A stretch of DNA of 64,000 bases, taken from Owenia fusiformis (Eukaryota; Annelida; Polychaeta; Sabellida; Oweniidae). Positions 11,095 through 21,435 of the stretch are shown here, one piece after another (position 1 is the stretch's first letter; the number at the start of each line of letters is the position of its first letter). Where the stretch lies: contig CAIIXF020000004.1 of the NCBI GenBank assembly GCA_903813345.2, positions 17,967,513-18,031,512 of the forward strand. Direction: 5' to 3'. A model generated the notes under the pieces. The model saw only the letters and a list, made by a program, of their open reading frames with translations, was not told where the DNA came from and did not search any database. The position numbers and the translations under genes are program-made.

Positions 11095-11529
11095 TTAAAA
11101 CAGTTTATTAGTCATATTACACGAAAAAATACATTTTGAAGTGACGTGAATAATTGGGGTTATCCCTCAACTTAAAAATTTCATAAATTAAAAGTTGCAT
11201 ACAAAAGTCATCTAGTACAAACACGAATGGTCCTCTGGTTGAAAGGTTGCCATATAGCAATGGGGTTTGCCATAATTATGTCAATAAGGCTGTAGCTTCC
11301 CAAAATCAAGGCAAATATGCAGCATAAAATATAGGGATTATATGTTTATTTTCTATATCGATATTTTGTGAAGCTACGGCTGCCGTGAGAGCACAATCAT
11401 GTGACCGAGGCTTAAGTATTTTTGTTCAAAACTGAACAAAATACTCATCGGTCGGGCACAGGTGTAAAAGGATAGGAGGTCCTATCACATTATGGTCCTA
11501 ATCTCGATTGATTTATATGAAGAAAAACT
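11095..11529. repeat. Segment with a diverged copy at about 14290-14450
   Basis: 'catattacacgaaa' followed by a gaagtgac-like word, then 'acaaaagtc' and a 'ggtcctct' word, appears in the same order in both places. Both copies lie upstream on the plus strand of a Harbinger-like repeat and then a coiled-coil gene, suggesting an old tandem duplication of the whole block. Confidence 0.55.
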
Positions 11530-11935
11530 GGCTACGCTCGCCTTGCGGTCTCCGTACGGCGTATCCAGTTTTTTACAGACCGCAAGGTCGCCGTAGAAAT
11601 TATAAATCGGAGTTGTAATATTTGTTCATTTCTGAGGTCCCAGTAGATATCAACTGGCTCAACAAGATTGAATCATTATTTGTCAATGTTTCACGATCAC
11701 TTTTCATTTGATATTACATCTTAGCACTATGAATAACATTTATAAATTGTCCTGATGTAAATAAAATGAAAAAAGCATTATTTATCAACAGAAATTTAAA
11801 ATTCACCGTGCGGCTGCCGTGGGAAATGTGACTGCAAAAGTATGAGAGCGCAGAAATTCTACGGCGAGCGTAGAAAAGCTATTGGCCGCAGAAATGATAG
11901 ACCGCACTGCGGCCGTGGTAAATGTGACTGGGGTG
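11530..11935. mobile_element. Partial copy of the 15188-15900 element
   Basis: Shares 'tacgctcgccttgc', 'gtctccgtacggcgtatcc' and the end 'aaatgtgactggggtg' with the element at 15188-15900. The right end is followed by TTA (11936-11938), matching a TWA target. The left end is missing or rearranged. Confidence 0.6.
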
Positions 11936-12222
11936 TTACGTAACCGTCTGTAATTGCCTTGTAGAAAAAAGTGGCAATGTATTTCTATTTACAGTCCTTG
12001 TAAAGTATTTCTACAAATGTGTAGTCCGTCTCCACTCAGCCATTTCAACCTGGTCTTTCTCTTCCATTACTTCCAATTCCTTTCAAAATCGGTCAACCCG
12101 CTTTCTACAGTTTGTCAACAGTTCACTACTTTGCTCGTTAACAAGGTGGTTAAAAAGCATCTCAACCTGGCCCATAAGAAGTTTGATTTCTCGTCTTAAT
12201 ATTTTTCGATTCTATTTCCAAG

Positions 12223-12750
12223 CTATCTTTCTTGTTCTTCTAATAATATAATATTCTTCTCTGCATCAGCAAGTTCTTTTTCGAGCACCTCTATTTTTGA
12301 CTCTCGTGCAACTGCCTTTTCTTCCATTCGCTCCATGGCTCTCTCAACCACCAACAACCTGTGCTTAGCTTTAACTAATTTTGTTTCAGCTTCACGAACC
12401 CTCAATTTTGCATTTTTGGTATTTTCTTCAAGTTCCTTGATTTTCTCGTCTCCTGTTGTTTCGTTCTCTTCAAGATCTTCCCTAACGCCCTCGACATCAC
12501 GCGAACCATCGGATATTTGTTCGAGTTTTTCTGTCATTGTTTCGAGACGTTTTTTGGCAGCTTCTAGTTCTTTATTTAACAAATTGCTTCTCCTATCAAG
12601 ACTAGCCACCTCATTTTCAGCAAGTTCCAGTTTCATATTTTCAAGCTGAATATCTCTTTTCGTGGCGCTTGTTAAGGAATCTGCAGTGTCTATGTCATTC
12701 GAAATACTTGCCAGTTTTGCTTTCAATTTTGCAAGTTTACCCCCTTCCAT
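12223..12750 (-). CDS. Intronless tropomyosin-like coiled-coil protein, 175 aa (copy 1)
   Basis: One uninterrupted frame, almost wholly predicted coiled coil, rich in Glu, Lys, Leu and Ala. Residues about 44-78 (ENEVASLDRRSNLLNKELEA...) resemble the tropomyosin stretch starting DVASLNRR and followed by a VEEEL heptad. The region RLLVVERAMERMEEKA and the LEKEL that follows resembles the tropomyosin KLVIIESDLERAEERAE region. The short N-terminus resembles the low-molecular-weight tropomyosin form. The match stops near tropomyosin residue ~225, so the actin-overlap tail is absent. Animal tropomyosin genes usually have many introns, so this is probably an old retrogene. A frameshifted remnant of further coding sequence (ELLTNCR) lies just past the stop. 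The promoter side has a TATA-like box and a GCATGCG motif shared with copy 2. Homology is seen by eye; function is unknown. Confidence 0.75.
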   Translation of the reverse strand: MEGGKLAKLKAKLASISNDIDTADSLTSATKRDIQLENMKLELAENEVASLDRRSNLLNKELEAAKKRLETMTEKLEQISDGSRDVEGVREDLEENETTGDEKIKELEENTKNAKLRVREAETKLVKAKHRLLVVERAMERMEEKAVARESKIEVLEKELADAEKNIILLEEQER

Positions 12751-12861
12751 TATGAATCAATTCAGAAGGTAATATCAACTCAAGAAAAAGTAAGTTCCTT
12801 TCTGGCAACTTGTGCCGTTTGATACAACTGAGACGTTTGACTTGAAGTGGTGGAACAGTAT

Positions 12862-12882
12862 AAATACTACGCATGCGCCCGG
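12862..12882 (-). promoter_or_regulatory. Candidate core promoter of coiled-coil copy 1
   Basis: On the minus strand a GGGCGCATGCGTAG motif (NRF-1-like) is followed at once by GTATTTATACT, a TATA-like box, about 110-130 bases before the ATG. Copy 2 has ACGCATGCGTAGTA at the corresponding place (17499-17510). Preservation of the motif in both copies supports a real promoter. Confidence 0.45.
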
Positions 12883-12906
12883 CGTAGATAACCTATTCAC
12901 CTTTCC

Positions 12907-13215
12907 GGCAAGGAGGATTGGCTCCCAGAGTGCACCACCGATATTCTGTCCCATATATGGGTATGTCGTAATACAAAATTCGAATTCAAACAGCCGCCAT
13001 TTTGTTCACTTCAACATTTAAATCGTGAATTTTGGTCTTATTTCCAAACGAAAAATTCCAAAACTCACAAGAAATGATCGAGATATTGGTTCGAATCTTT
13101 TGAACTGTTTATTTTGAATTTATAGTCGGTTTTAATTTCAGAAAATAACGACATTTCGACGTTTTCATTGTTGGAAAATATCGAGTTTCGATCCTGGGAG
13201 CCAATCCTCCTTGCC
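12907..13215. mobile_element. MITE with perfect 22-bp terminal repeats, 309 bp
   Basis: Ends are exact inverted repeats (ggcaaggaggattggctccc plus two more bases), flanked by TTTCC on both sides (12902-12906 and 13216-13220), consistent with a 5-bp target duplication. No coding frame. It lies about 160 bases upstream of the start codon of coiled-coil copy 1. Confidence 0.8.
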
Positions 13216-13220
13216 TTTCC

Positions 13221-14289
13221 GGCAAGGCAATTTGGTAGTTACTGAGATTAGAACTGGCAAGGAAGTTTGAATATTACCACAACATTCGTAATGCCCATCG
13301 TCTAAGGAAATACTTGGTCAAAAGCGATCCTTATAGAAATATTTCAACTAAATTGTTCCACGTCAGGCAACGGAAGATCGAGTTTTTCGTTCAATTGGTG
13401 AAAGTTTTTAAATTAGTAGGCCAGTCAATTGGTGAAAAACAGCCTAACCTAGGACAAATTGCAATAATATAAGTTTTTATCGTGTGATCTTAGGCCAATG
13501 CAATACATTTTACTCAGGAGATAATCCCTAAGAATTATTCTGTATTATCAGTATTGCTACTGAGATTGTCCCCGCCTCCGTACCAATATTTTCTGTATTG
13601 CTATGGAGATGATCAATGGGGACAATCTCAGTAGCAATACAGATTGGTACAGCACAAGAACTGACCAAACAGAGGGCTTCAATTAACAGATCATACGATA
13701 ATTTGCAAACTTAGAGTTTAAATTGTTGATCAATATTCACTTTATAACATATTATCAAAGTAATATGTAACGTTTATGTAACAATGTAACACAAAGTAAC
13801 ATTTTTTTCAAAAGTGCCAAGGTGGGGGTCCTAATCGATAATTTTTCAGAGAGTTAGATTGTTATTTTACTATCATGGGGACTTTACTTGAAAGAAAACA
13901 TATTAACTTAATAAAAACATTCTATTTATGGCCAGAAAGTACCCATGGTGAAAGATATGACTGTCTAAAATCACTTGCCATACTGCACATGCACCTTTAA
14001 ATTTTGTTCATTAATGTCATATGTAAGTCACAATCACGCTTTATATCCACTAGCGACCCACTCACTAATTATTCACAGTTCACTTCGTTAACTCCCCAGT
14101 GTCCATTAAACCGTTTAAAGCATGGTTTTACCTCGTTTATATTTAGTATATCAATTCCTGAACACAAAAATACGTGTGTGGTATGAACTATTTTTATTAA
14201 TTAATTTAGTGATATCCCCGATCCAAAGTACATTCAAAAACGTATATACCTACTCACTGCATAGTCAAAAAGTTAAATGTATATAATAT
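13221..14289. other. Intergenic region with a perfect hairpin
   Basis: No gene seen. It contains the 23-bp perfect inverted repeat 13551-13573 / 13618-13640 and otherwise AT-rich unassigned sequence. Confidence 0.5.
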
Positions 14290-15187
14290 ACAGTTTAGCC
14301 ATATTACACGAAATTATACATCTGAAAGTGACTTTATTAGCAGTGGTTATCCTTATTGCATTTAGCTTAAAATCATATGAACTATACAAAAGTCGTAGAT
14401 TAATATAGCAATGAGCACTTCAGGTCCTCTTGTTCAAAAGACATTGTATTTGAGCTTGGCTATAATAATTTCAGATGGGGAGGTAGAACCTTTTTAGAAC
14501 ATCGTGCTTTAGTTTAGTTACAAGCCAGGCTGAGGTAAACGCAAGGATTTTTTTAATAATAAATACTCTTTATTTCTTAAAATTACAAATAAATTTACAC
14601 TGTTATTCACGGCGTAATCGCCCAGAAAGTGCATTTCTACTGCCGCTTTAATTTGAGTGAATTTAAATTACAATATAATATAACATTAAGTCAAAGTCAA
14701 AGTTAGAGTAAGAAAAATATACAAATTAGATACTATCCGAAATGCAAGGAGTGCATGTTTACCAATATTACATGATGTGATAAATTATGTCATTGTTCAG
14801 TAAAAAATTACAATACTTTCTCGTCAATATTACAATCAATAGGGAGGTTAAGTTACACGTTTTTTTGAAAAACCTATACGTGACCTTGTAGAATTATGGT
14901 CTTCTATGGATTAGTTCTCCCATTGATTTGTATTGTTTACTTGGCAGATTGAATATAAAGGTATACGGAAAATAATTGTCCCTGGGAAAGCCTTGAGAGC
15001 GTGACAGTAATCCCCGGGGTTCGAAATATTACACGTTCGCGTACAGGTTCTCTTCAACGTGTTACGTAATCTCCGTATTATTACAAAACGACAACTAGCT
15101 GTTTTCTCCACAAGTTGAAAAAATCACTCAAAACTCAACTGAGATCTGCTTTATATAAAGATTCTGAAGATTTTTATCTACGCTTAA
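14290..15187. other. Unassigned sequence, starts with the diverged copy of 11095-11260
   Basis: The first about 150 bases match the segment at 11095. The rest has no coding frame that I trust; the minus-strand frame at 14911-15111 looks like chance. Confidence 0.4.
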
Positions 15188-15900
15188 CACTCCAATCACA
15201 TTTGTCTCACGGCGGCCGTGCGTCGATCAATTAAATCATTGAATTCCTGCGGTGAGCGTAGAAAAACTACGCTCGCCTTGCAGTCTCCGTACGGCGTATC
15301 CCGTTTTTTTACAGGCCGCAGGGTAGCCGTAGTGTTATAATATTTGTTCATTTCTGCGTAGAAATCAACAGGACTTTGCCAGACCACAGAAATGTCCAAC
15401 GGTGTCCGCACATCGGGTTTGCCGTAACGTTGACTTGCGTCTGCAGTAGGGTTTAATGGGTAATGTACCTTTGGAAACCGTTTTGATGTAGGTTTTCGGT
15501 CATATCTTTGCTATAAACACAACAAAATACGTATACTGTAGTTTGATGTAAGGTCACTGATACAAAAGCAACTTATATTCCACTTGCACTTTTTATTTGA
15601 TAGGCTACTATATCTTAACACTACAAACAACATTAAATTGAACTGATCAGATGTATATAAGATAAAAAGAAGAATTAACGTTAATTAACAGTAATTCAAA
15701 ACTCGCCGTGCGGCTGCCGTAGGAAATGTGACTGCAAAAGTATCCGACAGCAGAAATTCCCATCTTCGTTTCCTCAGCTCCCGTGAACGCAGTGAAGACC
15801 GGAGCGTGCGAAGATAAGAAATTCCACGGCGAACGTACAAATGTTACTGGCCGCAGAAATGATAGACCGCACGGTCGCCGTAGGAAATGTGACTGGGGTG
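15188..15900. mobile_element. Harbinger-like non-autonomous element, 713 bp
   Basis: The left end CACTCCAATCACATTT and the inverted right end CACCCCAGTCACATTT are flanked by TAA on both sides (15185-15187 and 15901-15903), a 3-bp TWA duplication typical of PIF/Harbinger elements. The inside is rich in short inverted words built on 'ccgtgcggctgccg'. The open frame at 15196-15411 on the minus strand follows these repeats and is not a gene. A 57-bp insertion lies inside at 15761-15817. Confidence 0.7.
15761..15817. mobile_element. 57-bp micro-insertion with an 8-bp target duplication
   Basis: Compared with the related element at 11530-11935, this copy has 57 extra bases flanked by GAAATTCC on both sides (15753-15760 and 15818-15825). 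Its ends are ATCTTCG (one base in) and CGAAGAT, a short inverted repeat. An 8-bp duplication fits a hAT-type transposase acting in trans. Confidence 0.65.
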
Positions 15901-16802
15901 TAACAATTTAGTGTCCCAGAATGGTCCCAGAATGATCAAATTCGCTCATTTTTGAAACAGCAAAGGGATCTGCTGCAAATGGTAGTATAATAAATTTGGA
16001 TTTCCCAACTTGTTTATAAATCACCAAATTGATACGAATAAGTTGAAGCATTGAAGTAGGTGAGTTGTCAAACCTGTTTTACATCTTCTAACGCCAAAAC
16101 ATTACGGGGGTTACTCTAATTATATTTTTAACCGACATTGCAGCTTTGCTAGGACGACTGGGCATCCGCCCATGTAATATTGACTGCTAAACTGGACTAA
16201 AATGGCCCAAGTGATACACATGATTGACTACAGGAATCAAACGAACCATGAATGTTAATTTACCAAAGTTGAGTTCACAAGGGAAAACCTGCCAACTTTG
16301 GTTAGACACACTTCATTGAATGAACACCTCGTATAAAATAATAACATATCAAATCGTATCTAAAATATATATAAGATTACATTCAATATGCATTATACTG
16401 TGGGAGATCTTTCCCGTGAGTATTAGCTTAATCTTGACTAAAAATGATACAAATTTACCCAGACCTTAATGTTCTTATAACACAATTCATGCAGTTCTGG
16501 TAAAACACCAGCGCAATGTCAAATAGCCATACAAGTCTGTACATTTAAACGTTCACAAACGATATTAATGTTATTTTATAGGAGGGAAGACTCGACTTGT
16601 TAGAAATGTTTCTGTCGAGTCAGGCTTTCCTGTTATTGTCTTGTATAAAAAGTCGCCATATATTTCCAGGCCTTGTACCACCTCTATAAATGCCTTGTCC
16701 ATCTCCTCTCTTCTTGAAGTTGTTTTGATTTTACATTTCCAAAAATTCGAATCCTCTACCAGTCAGTTATTTCTGCAGTTTGTTAATAGTTCAGCAATCA
16801 TC

Positions 16803-17396
16803 TTATGTTGCTCGCTTATCAATATCTTCAAGTTCTTCAAGATTAAGAGATCCGATATCTAATTCGAATCTGTCGCCCTCCCTCACATCCCTCAAATTTC
16901 TTTCTAATGATCGTAGATGGTCAAAAACATAAGGCAATTCTTTTTCAAGCTGCTCCAATCTCGAGTCAGCTGACGACGCCCTTTCTTCCATGTTCTCCAA
17001 TTCGGCCTCACGCTCCTGAATCTCTATAGCAACGTCATCATATTTCCTTTCAGTTTCTTCAGCCTTTTGCGTTGCCATGGAGTACTCCTGTTCTAGTGAT
17101 GCCATCCTTTCTATGTCGGGCCGGTTGCGGTTTTCACGCAGTTCCCAAGCTTTGGACTCATATGCAGTTGTTTCTGCTTCTGCGAGTTGCTGTTGCTTGT
17201 CTGCGAGATGGCTCTCGATCATATCTATTTCACTTTCTAGCATTTCCAGTGTCTTGTTGAGCTCATTTGCCTTTATTTCGGCCTCTTCTCTGCGCGTTTT
17301 TACCTGTTGAAGTTCATCTTCTTTTTCTTTTAGTGGGCGGTATGCATCGGATAGTTGATCCTTTAGCGTAATCATTTTATTTCTAATTGCTTGCAT
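16803..17396 (-). CDS. Intronless tropomyosin-like coiled-coil protein, 197 aa (copy 2)
   Basis: One open frame, nearly all coiled coil. The start MQAIRNKMITLKDQLSDA parallels the conserved long-tropomyosin N-terminus (MDAIKKKM followed by a KLEKDNA-type stretch). Residues RKYDDVAIEIQEREAELENM, followed by EERAS and ending HLRSLE, parallel the RKYEEVARKL to LKSLE region. The middle is shorter than tropomyosin, as if one roughly 40-residue period were lost. The C-terminus is a divergent acidic stretch (FELDIGSLNLEELEDID). No introns. Same strand and repeat context as copy 1, about 4 kb away. Past the stop, another frame reads AELLTNCR, shared with copy 1. It may be a retrogene-derived structural protein or a slowly decaying copy. 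The family link is inferred by eye from motif order. Confidence 0.75.
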   Translation of the reverse strand: MQAIRNKMITLKDQLSDAYRPLKEKEDELQQVKTRREEAEIKANELNKTLEMLESEIDMIESHLADKQQQLAEAETTAYESKAWELRENRNRPDIERMASLEQEYSMATQKAEETERKYDDVAIEIQEREAELENMEERASSADSRLEQLEKELPYVFDHLRSLERNLRDVREGDRFELDIGSLNLEELEDIDKRAT

Positions 17397-17498
17397 GATG
17401 AAAGTATATCAAAACAAGATGTATTCAGATTCTGTGTTGACAAATTGCAATCGTGACGTGTGATTCACTTACAACTATTCACTTCATATGTACGATGT

Positions 17499-17510
17499 AC
17501 TACGCATGCG
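17499..17510 (-). promoter_or_regulatory. Candidate promoter motif of coiled-coil copy 2
   Basis: A near-palindromic ACGCATGCGT core lies about 105 bases upstream of the ATG at 17396, in the same relation to the gene as the GCGCATGCG motif of copy 1. NRF-1-like; I see no clear TATA box here. Confidence 0.35.
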
Positions 17511-17534
17511 TCCCGTCGTTGAGTTGATTAACTA

Positions 17535-17700
17535 CAGGGTGATACAGAAATAAGTTACCCACTAATTTTCTCAATAACTTATATAGGAATCATTGTGATC
17601 TTTTATGTAGATAAAGTGTTCAATGGAAACATCACTTTTCTTGGATAGCATCAACAATTTTGATCACCTTTTCCGCTTACGCATGCTCTCTGTAAAATCC
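17535..17700. mobile_element. Single visible end of a mariner-type relic
   Basis: TA followed by CAGGGTGATACAGAAATAAG resembles the ends of the other CAGGGTG elements in this window. A possible partner end, 'aaataagtgggtaac' at about 19148-19162, is weak. If paired, the element would contain the nested 18222-18684 element. Confidence 0.4.
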
Positions 17701-18221
17701 TCAAAATGTGTAAAATCCTCAAAATGTTCGAAATTGAATTTCCTGAAATTATGATTTCTGTCTTAGCCATTATTTGAGCCATTTCTAGATTGCTTTCATT
17801 AGCGTACACATACATTATCAATAATATGTCATCTTTATTCATTTTTCTTCAACAACTTTGTCTATGATAAACTTACTCGCTTACTGCATAGGGTAAATTT
17901 TGAGAAAGCCAGATTTTCTAATTTACATTTGAGTGGTTTTGCGTCACGGAAAATGAGATATATTTCCAAATTTCCGAGTTGTCGATGTAATGCAAGCATA
18001 CCAATCATATATCAACCAGCACTCTATATACACATAAAATATCACGGAGATTCCTTAATAGATATATTATTAAGTTATTCCAAAATTAATGGGTGGCATG
18101 ATTATGCCACCCGGCCGGGGTATAAAAAGAAAATCCCCGGGCCGACTTATGCCAAAGACTTTGCTCGAAATACTTGAAATAGTGTTTAGTTGATATATAG
18201 TAATTTTGTGTTAAGTGTATA

Positions 18222-18684
18222 CAGTGGGTCCCAAAAAACGCAACACAAAAAAAGATTGTAGAATCACAATCAATTTTCTTTAGTTTACCATGCATGCAGC
18301 CACGTGTCTCCTCTTTCCAATGGTATTTGTTCATATATGACCACTGAATAATCATTACTTTTACACAACGGGCCAAAACCTGCTGTGGAGCAAGTTCTAG
18401 ACATTGCAACAGTTAACAGAGAACATCACTGAGATTGCTGTTCTCCGCCAGAATCCACAGATCCACAAAGAGGTGTTCGAATGACAAGGAGAGATGAGCC
18501 AATCTGTGTGTGTAGAGAAATGGTAGCCATTTGAAAGGGCGTGGAATGTAATCTTTCATTGGATGACAGGCAATAATTTTGACTTAATTGTTTATCTTCA
18601 TCGTAAACTAAATGAAACCGATGTAATTATCACTGGTTTTGTGGTTAACAATGTTTTTGCTTGTTGCGTATTTGGGACGCTCTG
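18222..18684. mobile_element. Mariner-type MITE relic, 463 bp
   Basis: The left end CAGTGGGTCCCAAAAAACGC and the inverted right end CAGAGCGTCCCAAATACGC are flanked by TA on both sides (18220-18221 and 18685-18686). The inside has only shreds of open frame. Confidence 0.7.
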
Positions 18685-18689
18685 TATAT

Positions 18690-18960
18690 TGAGCAAATGG
18701 CATATTTACAACGTTTTGGAAAGTCTGAACGCCATCAGCTACGGCATTCCACTTCTTTTACTAATTAGTACGCGCACTAGTACGATTTTTGGTTGATGGA
18801 CATGAATCTAACTACTCAGATGCATGGTCCGTACATTAATGTCGGCGTATCCCAAGGGTCGATACTTGGTCCCTTTATGTTCTCATTATATATACATGAC
18901 ATGCCTGATAGATTAACGAACTTATCTTCAATTTTTCCTGAGAGGTTCTCAACATGTATT
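18690..18960 (+). pseudogene. Fragment of a non-LTR retrotransposon reverse transcriptase
   Basis: Translation includes VGVSQGSILGPFMFSLYIHD, the conserved GVPQGSILGPLLFLLYIND block (RT motif B region) of LINE-type reverse transcriptases. The stretch just upstream loosely fits the preceding 'YGI...SYLS.RTQ' region in a broken frame. The YADD catalytic block is absent. It abuts the right end of the 18222-18684 element. Confidence 0.75.
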
Positions 18961-19519
18961 TGTCAGATGTCTGCTAAACAATATAACCATATCTTTATTT
19001 TTGTAGAAATATTAAAAAATACCCCAAGATTTTTCCATTTTGCGGCTATTTTTAGTCATTTTTCCTTCTTAATATGCATATTATTTACAAACTTGAGAAT
19101 ATATATCTGCATCAAAATATTACACAATTATTTGAAGCATATAAAAAATAAGTGGGTAACAGCCGGGCAGCAAGGCCCTTAGTTTCAATTGTCTACGTTG
19201 TTTGGCATTAAAATGAGGTATTCTTCCGCGGAGAGAAAATAGATCGTTCATTGGATTTCTGTAAAATTGACAGCCTGTTTCAAACTAAGTTTAGGCAAAA
19301 TTTTAAATGTATAATTATCCAATATTATGTGAGAGTGTAGTCTCAAGCGTCGGTCTGATATACTTTTGAACGAATATTTTATGCATGGGAGTTCCTGTTC
19401 TGTTTCACCTTGTGGCCTAATCAAAGTCTTTTCGACCAAATCACCTATGTCTGCTGGATCTAGGAAAGGTATTTACCCAAGGTTTTTTGTCCTAAAGAGG
19501 TAGATACTATACATACATA

Positions 19520-20516
19520 CAGGGTGGGCCAAAAAAATTTGCAACCTTTTTAGAAGGCAAAAAAAGTATTATAACATTATGGTATTGACATGAAATTTTT
19601 TTTACAGAAACTTAAGGATAGGCATATTTTACCATTTAAATACTCAAGCTAATACTGACATCAATTTTTTTTGTCAGATGTTTGAATATTAATGGTAAAT
19701 TGTTCATTTGTCCGAGATTTACCATTTTCCGAGAAAATCGGACTTTCTTTGATTTTATGTGATCAACAATAACACATTCATTATGTTTACTAAATCTGCT
19801 ACAATCTTTGATAACTGTTTAACCAATGTCTAGTACAGGTTTATATCAGGATCTAGTCACTATGGTAATATTGTTACACTGTATTAATTATTTATTAAAC
19901 AAATGTTCTATGCATCCGCCTTTCACCTTAACAATCACATGGAGACGAGAACTGAACTGGTCAATGGCGAGATCCAGCAGTTCTTGTGGTAGTCGTCTCC
20001 ACTTATCCTGCAGAACTTCTTATAGTTGATCAATAATTTGTGGGGTATAACCATTAACTACAATGTGTAATAGTCCCAGGAGTTGGCATCTGGTGTATTG
20101 GGTATCCATTCGACTCAGGATTAATCTTCTTCTAAAGGGACATCTTTCAAGAATGGGGGCTCTTTCAGCCCCAAGTGATTACATATTCCAGCAGGATAGC
20201 GCTCCTGACCATAGGCCAAAAGTCACTATGGAATATCTGGAGTAAAATACCCCTTGATTCATTAGTCCTGATGAATAGCCGCCCAATACACCACTTATCA
20301 AAGATTGCAGCAGATTTAGTGAACAAAATAAATGTTCTATCGATGATCACATAAAATGATAGAAAATCACATTTTCTAGGAAAATCGGTAAAGTATTTGA
20401 ATGGTAAAATATGCCTATCCTTAAGTTTCTGTAAAAAAAATTTCATGTCAATACCATAATGTTATAATACTTTTTTTGCCTTCTAAAAAGGTTGCAAAAT
20501 TTTTTGGCCCACCCTG
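19520..20516. mobile_element. IS630/mariner-type transposon relic with about 120-bp terminal repeats, 997 bp
   Basis: CAGGGTGGGCCAAAAAAATT at the left and its near-exact inverse at the right extend inward as terminal repeats of about 120 bp. TA flanks both sides (19518-19519 and 20517-20518). The inside holds transposase fragments on opposite strands. Confidence 0.88.
19890..20245. pseudogene. Scrambled mariner-type transposase fragments
   Basis: On the plus strand about 20189-20245 reads FQQDSAPDHRPKVTMEYLE, the block around the second catalytic Asp. On the minus strand about 19890-20050 reads PQELLDLAIDQFSSRLHVIV followed by KVKGGCIEHL, the C-terminal block. The two pieces face opposite ways, so part of the element was inverted after insertion. 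Neither is intact. Confidence 0.75.
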
Positions 20517-20518
20517 TA

Positions 20519-21435
20519 TATCACATTTAGTAACCTTTTCTTGCTAACTAAAAAACATTGTTGTTTTTGACTGGAAAAAGTAACAAACTCGAAAAAAGCT
20601 CACCCCTATGTTACTTTGACCTACTTTTGACTCAATTTGACCTATTTTTTAGATTTTAATACACCTCCCTCGAGAGTTCTGAATGACCTACAATATGGTA
20701 CTTTACTTTTTACTGTACCTCTTCAACATTTGAAACGCCCTGTCTATGAAAAATACGTTGTACACATTAGGGTTAACCGACGCCTTGAGAGACACAGTAA
20801 TCTTAAACGAAAAATAATGGTAAATACATACATGTATGTATCGCATTGTAGAAATTGTGGTTTGGATGGCTTATTGAAGACCAAGTTCCAGAACCTTAAA
20901 GCACGCAAGTTAAGCAGGCATGCATATTTTGGAAGAAAAAAAGATGAAATAATCTTTAAGATATGTTACTTAGACATTCAATAACATATGATCTATGTAC
21001 AATACTTAGTTTGAGTAAATGCAGAACTGGCAAAATATGACTTCCAAGAACCAATTGCAGGGCATACCAATTTTTCACAACGGCTATATTTTTAAATAAC
21101 ACTTGAATGAAAAGATGACGTACGATTGATAATTCTATCAAAAATAAATGAATCCTAGTGTGAGGCAAAAAAACTTCGCCATCTTTCATCTTTCAAAGCT
21201 AAAAACTTGATATGGTCGGTACTGGAATAATGTATGAGTGGTAGTTTTGCCTAATCATCAGATCATTATTTAATTTGCCATTTGTCAAAATTCTACCAAT
21301 TTCGAGAAATTGAATGTTGGAAATATATATCTTCATGATGTTTCAGAAGTTTCTTGTCATTAGGAACATGATAAAAGTTGACCAATTTGACTATGATATT
21401 ACAGGTACCCATCGCATTCGTTCGACTTCGCTTCT
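20519..21435. other. Unassigned sequence
   Basis: A 115-codon plus-strand frame (20637-20984) is the longest, but it has no family signal and ordinary composition. About 21236-21295 resembles, inverted, the intron text at about 2079-2115 of the esterase D gene. Confidence 0.35.

Noticed and set aside
12335-12649. 104-codon plus-strand Ser-rich frame
   Set aside because: Antisense shadow of the coiled-coil gene; the Ser/Leu-rich composition is what antisense of Glu/Lys-rich coding gives.
20637-20984. 115-codon plus-strand frame
   Set aside because: Composition unremarkable, no family signal, adjacent to transposon debris.
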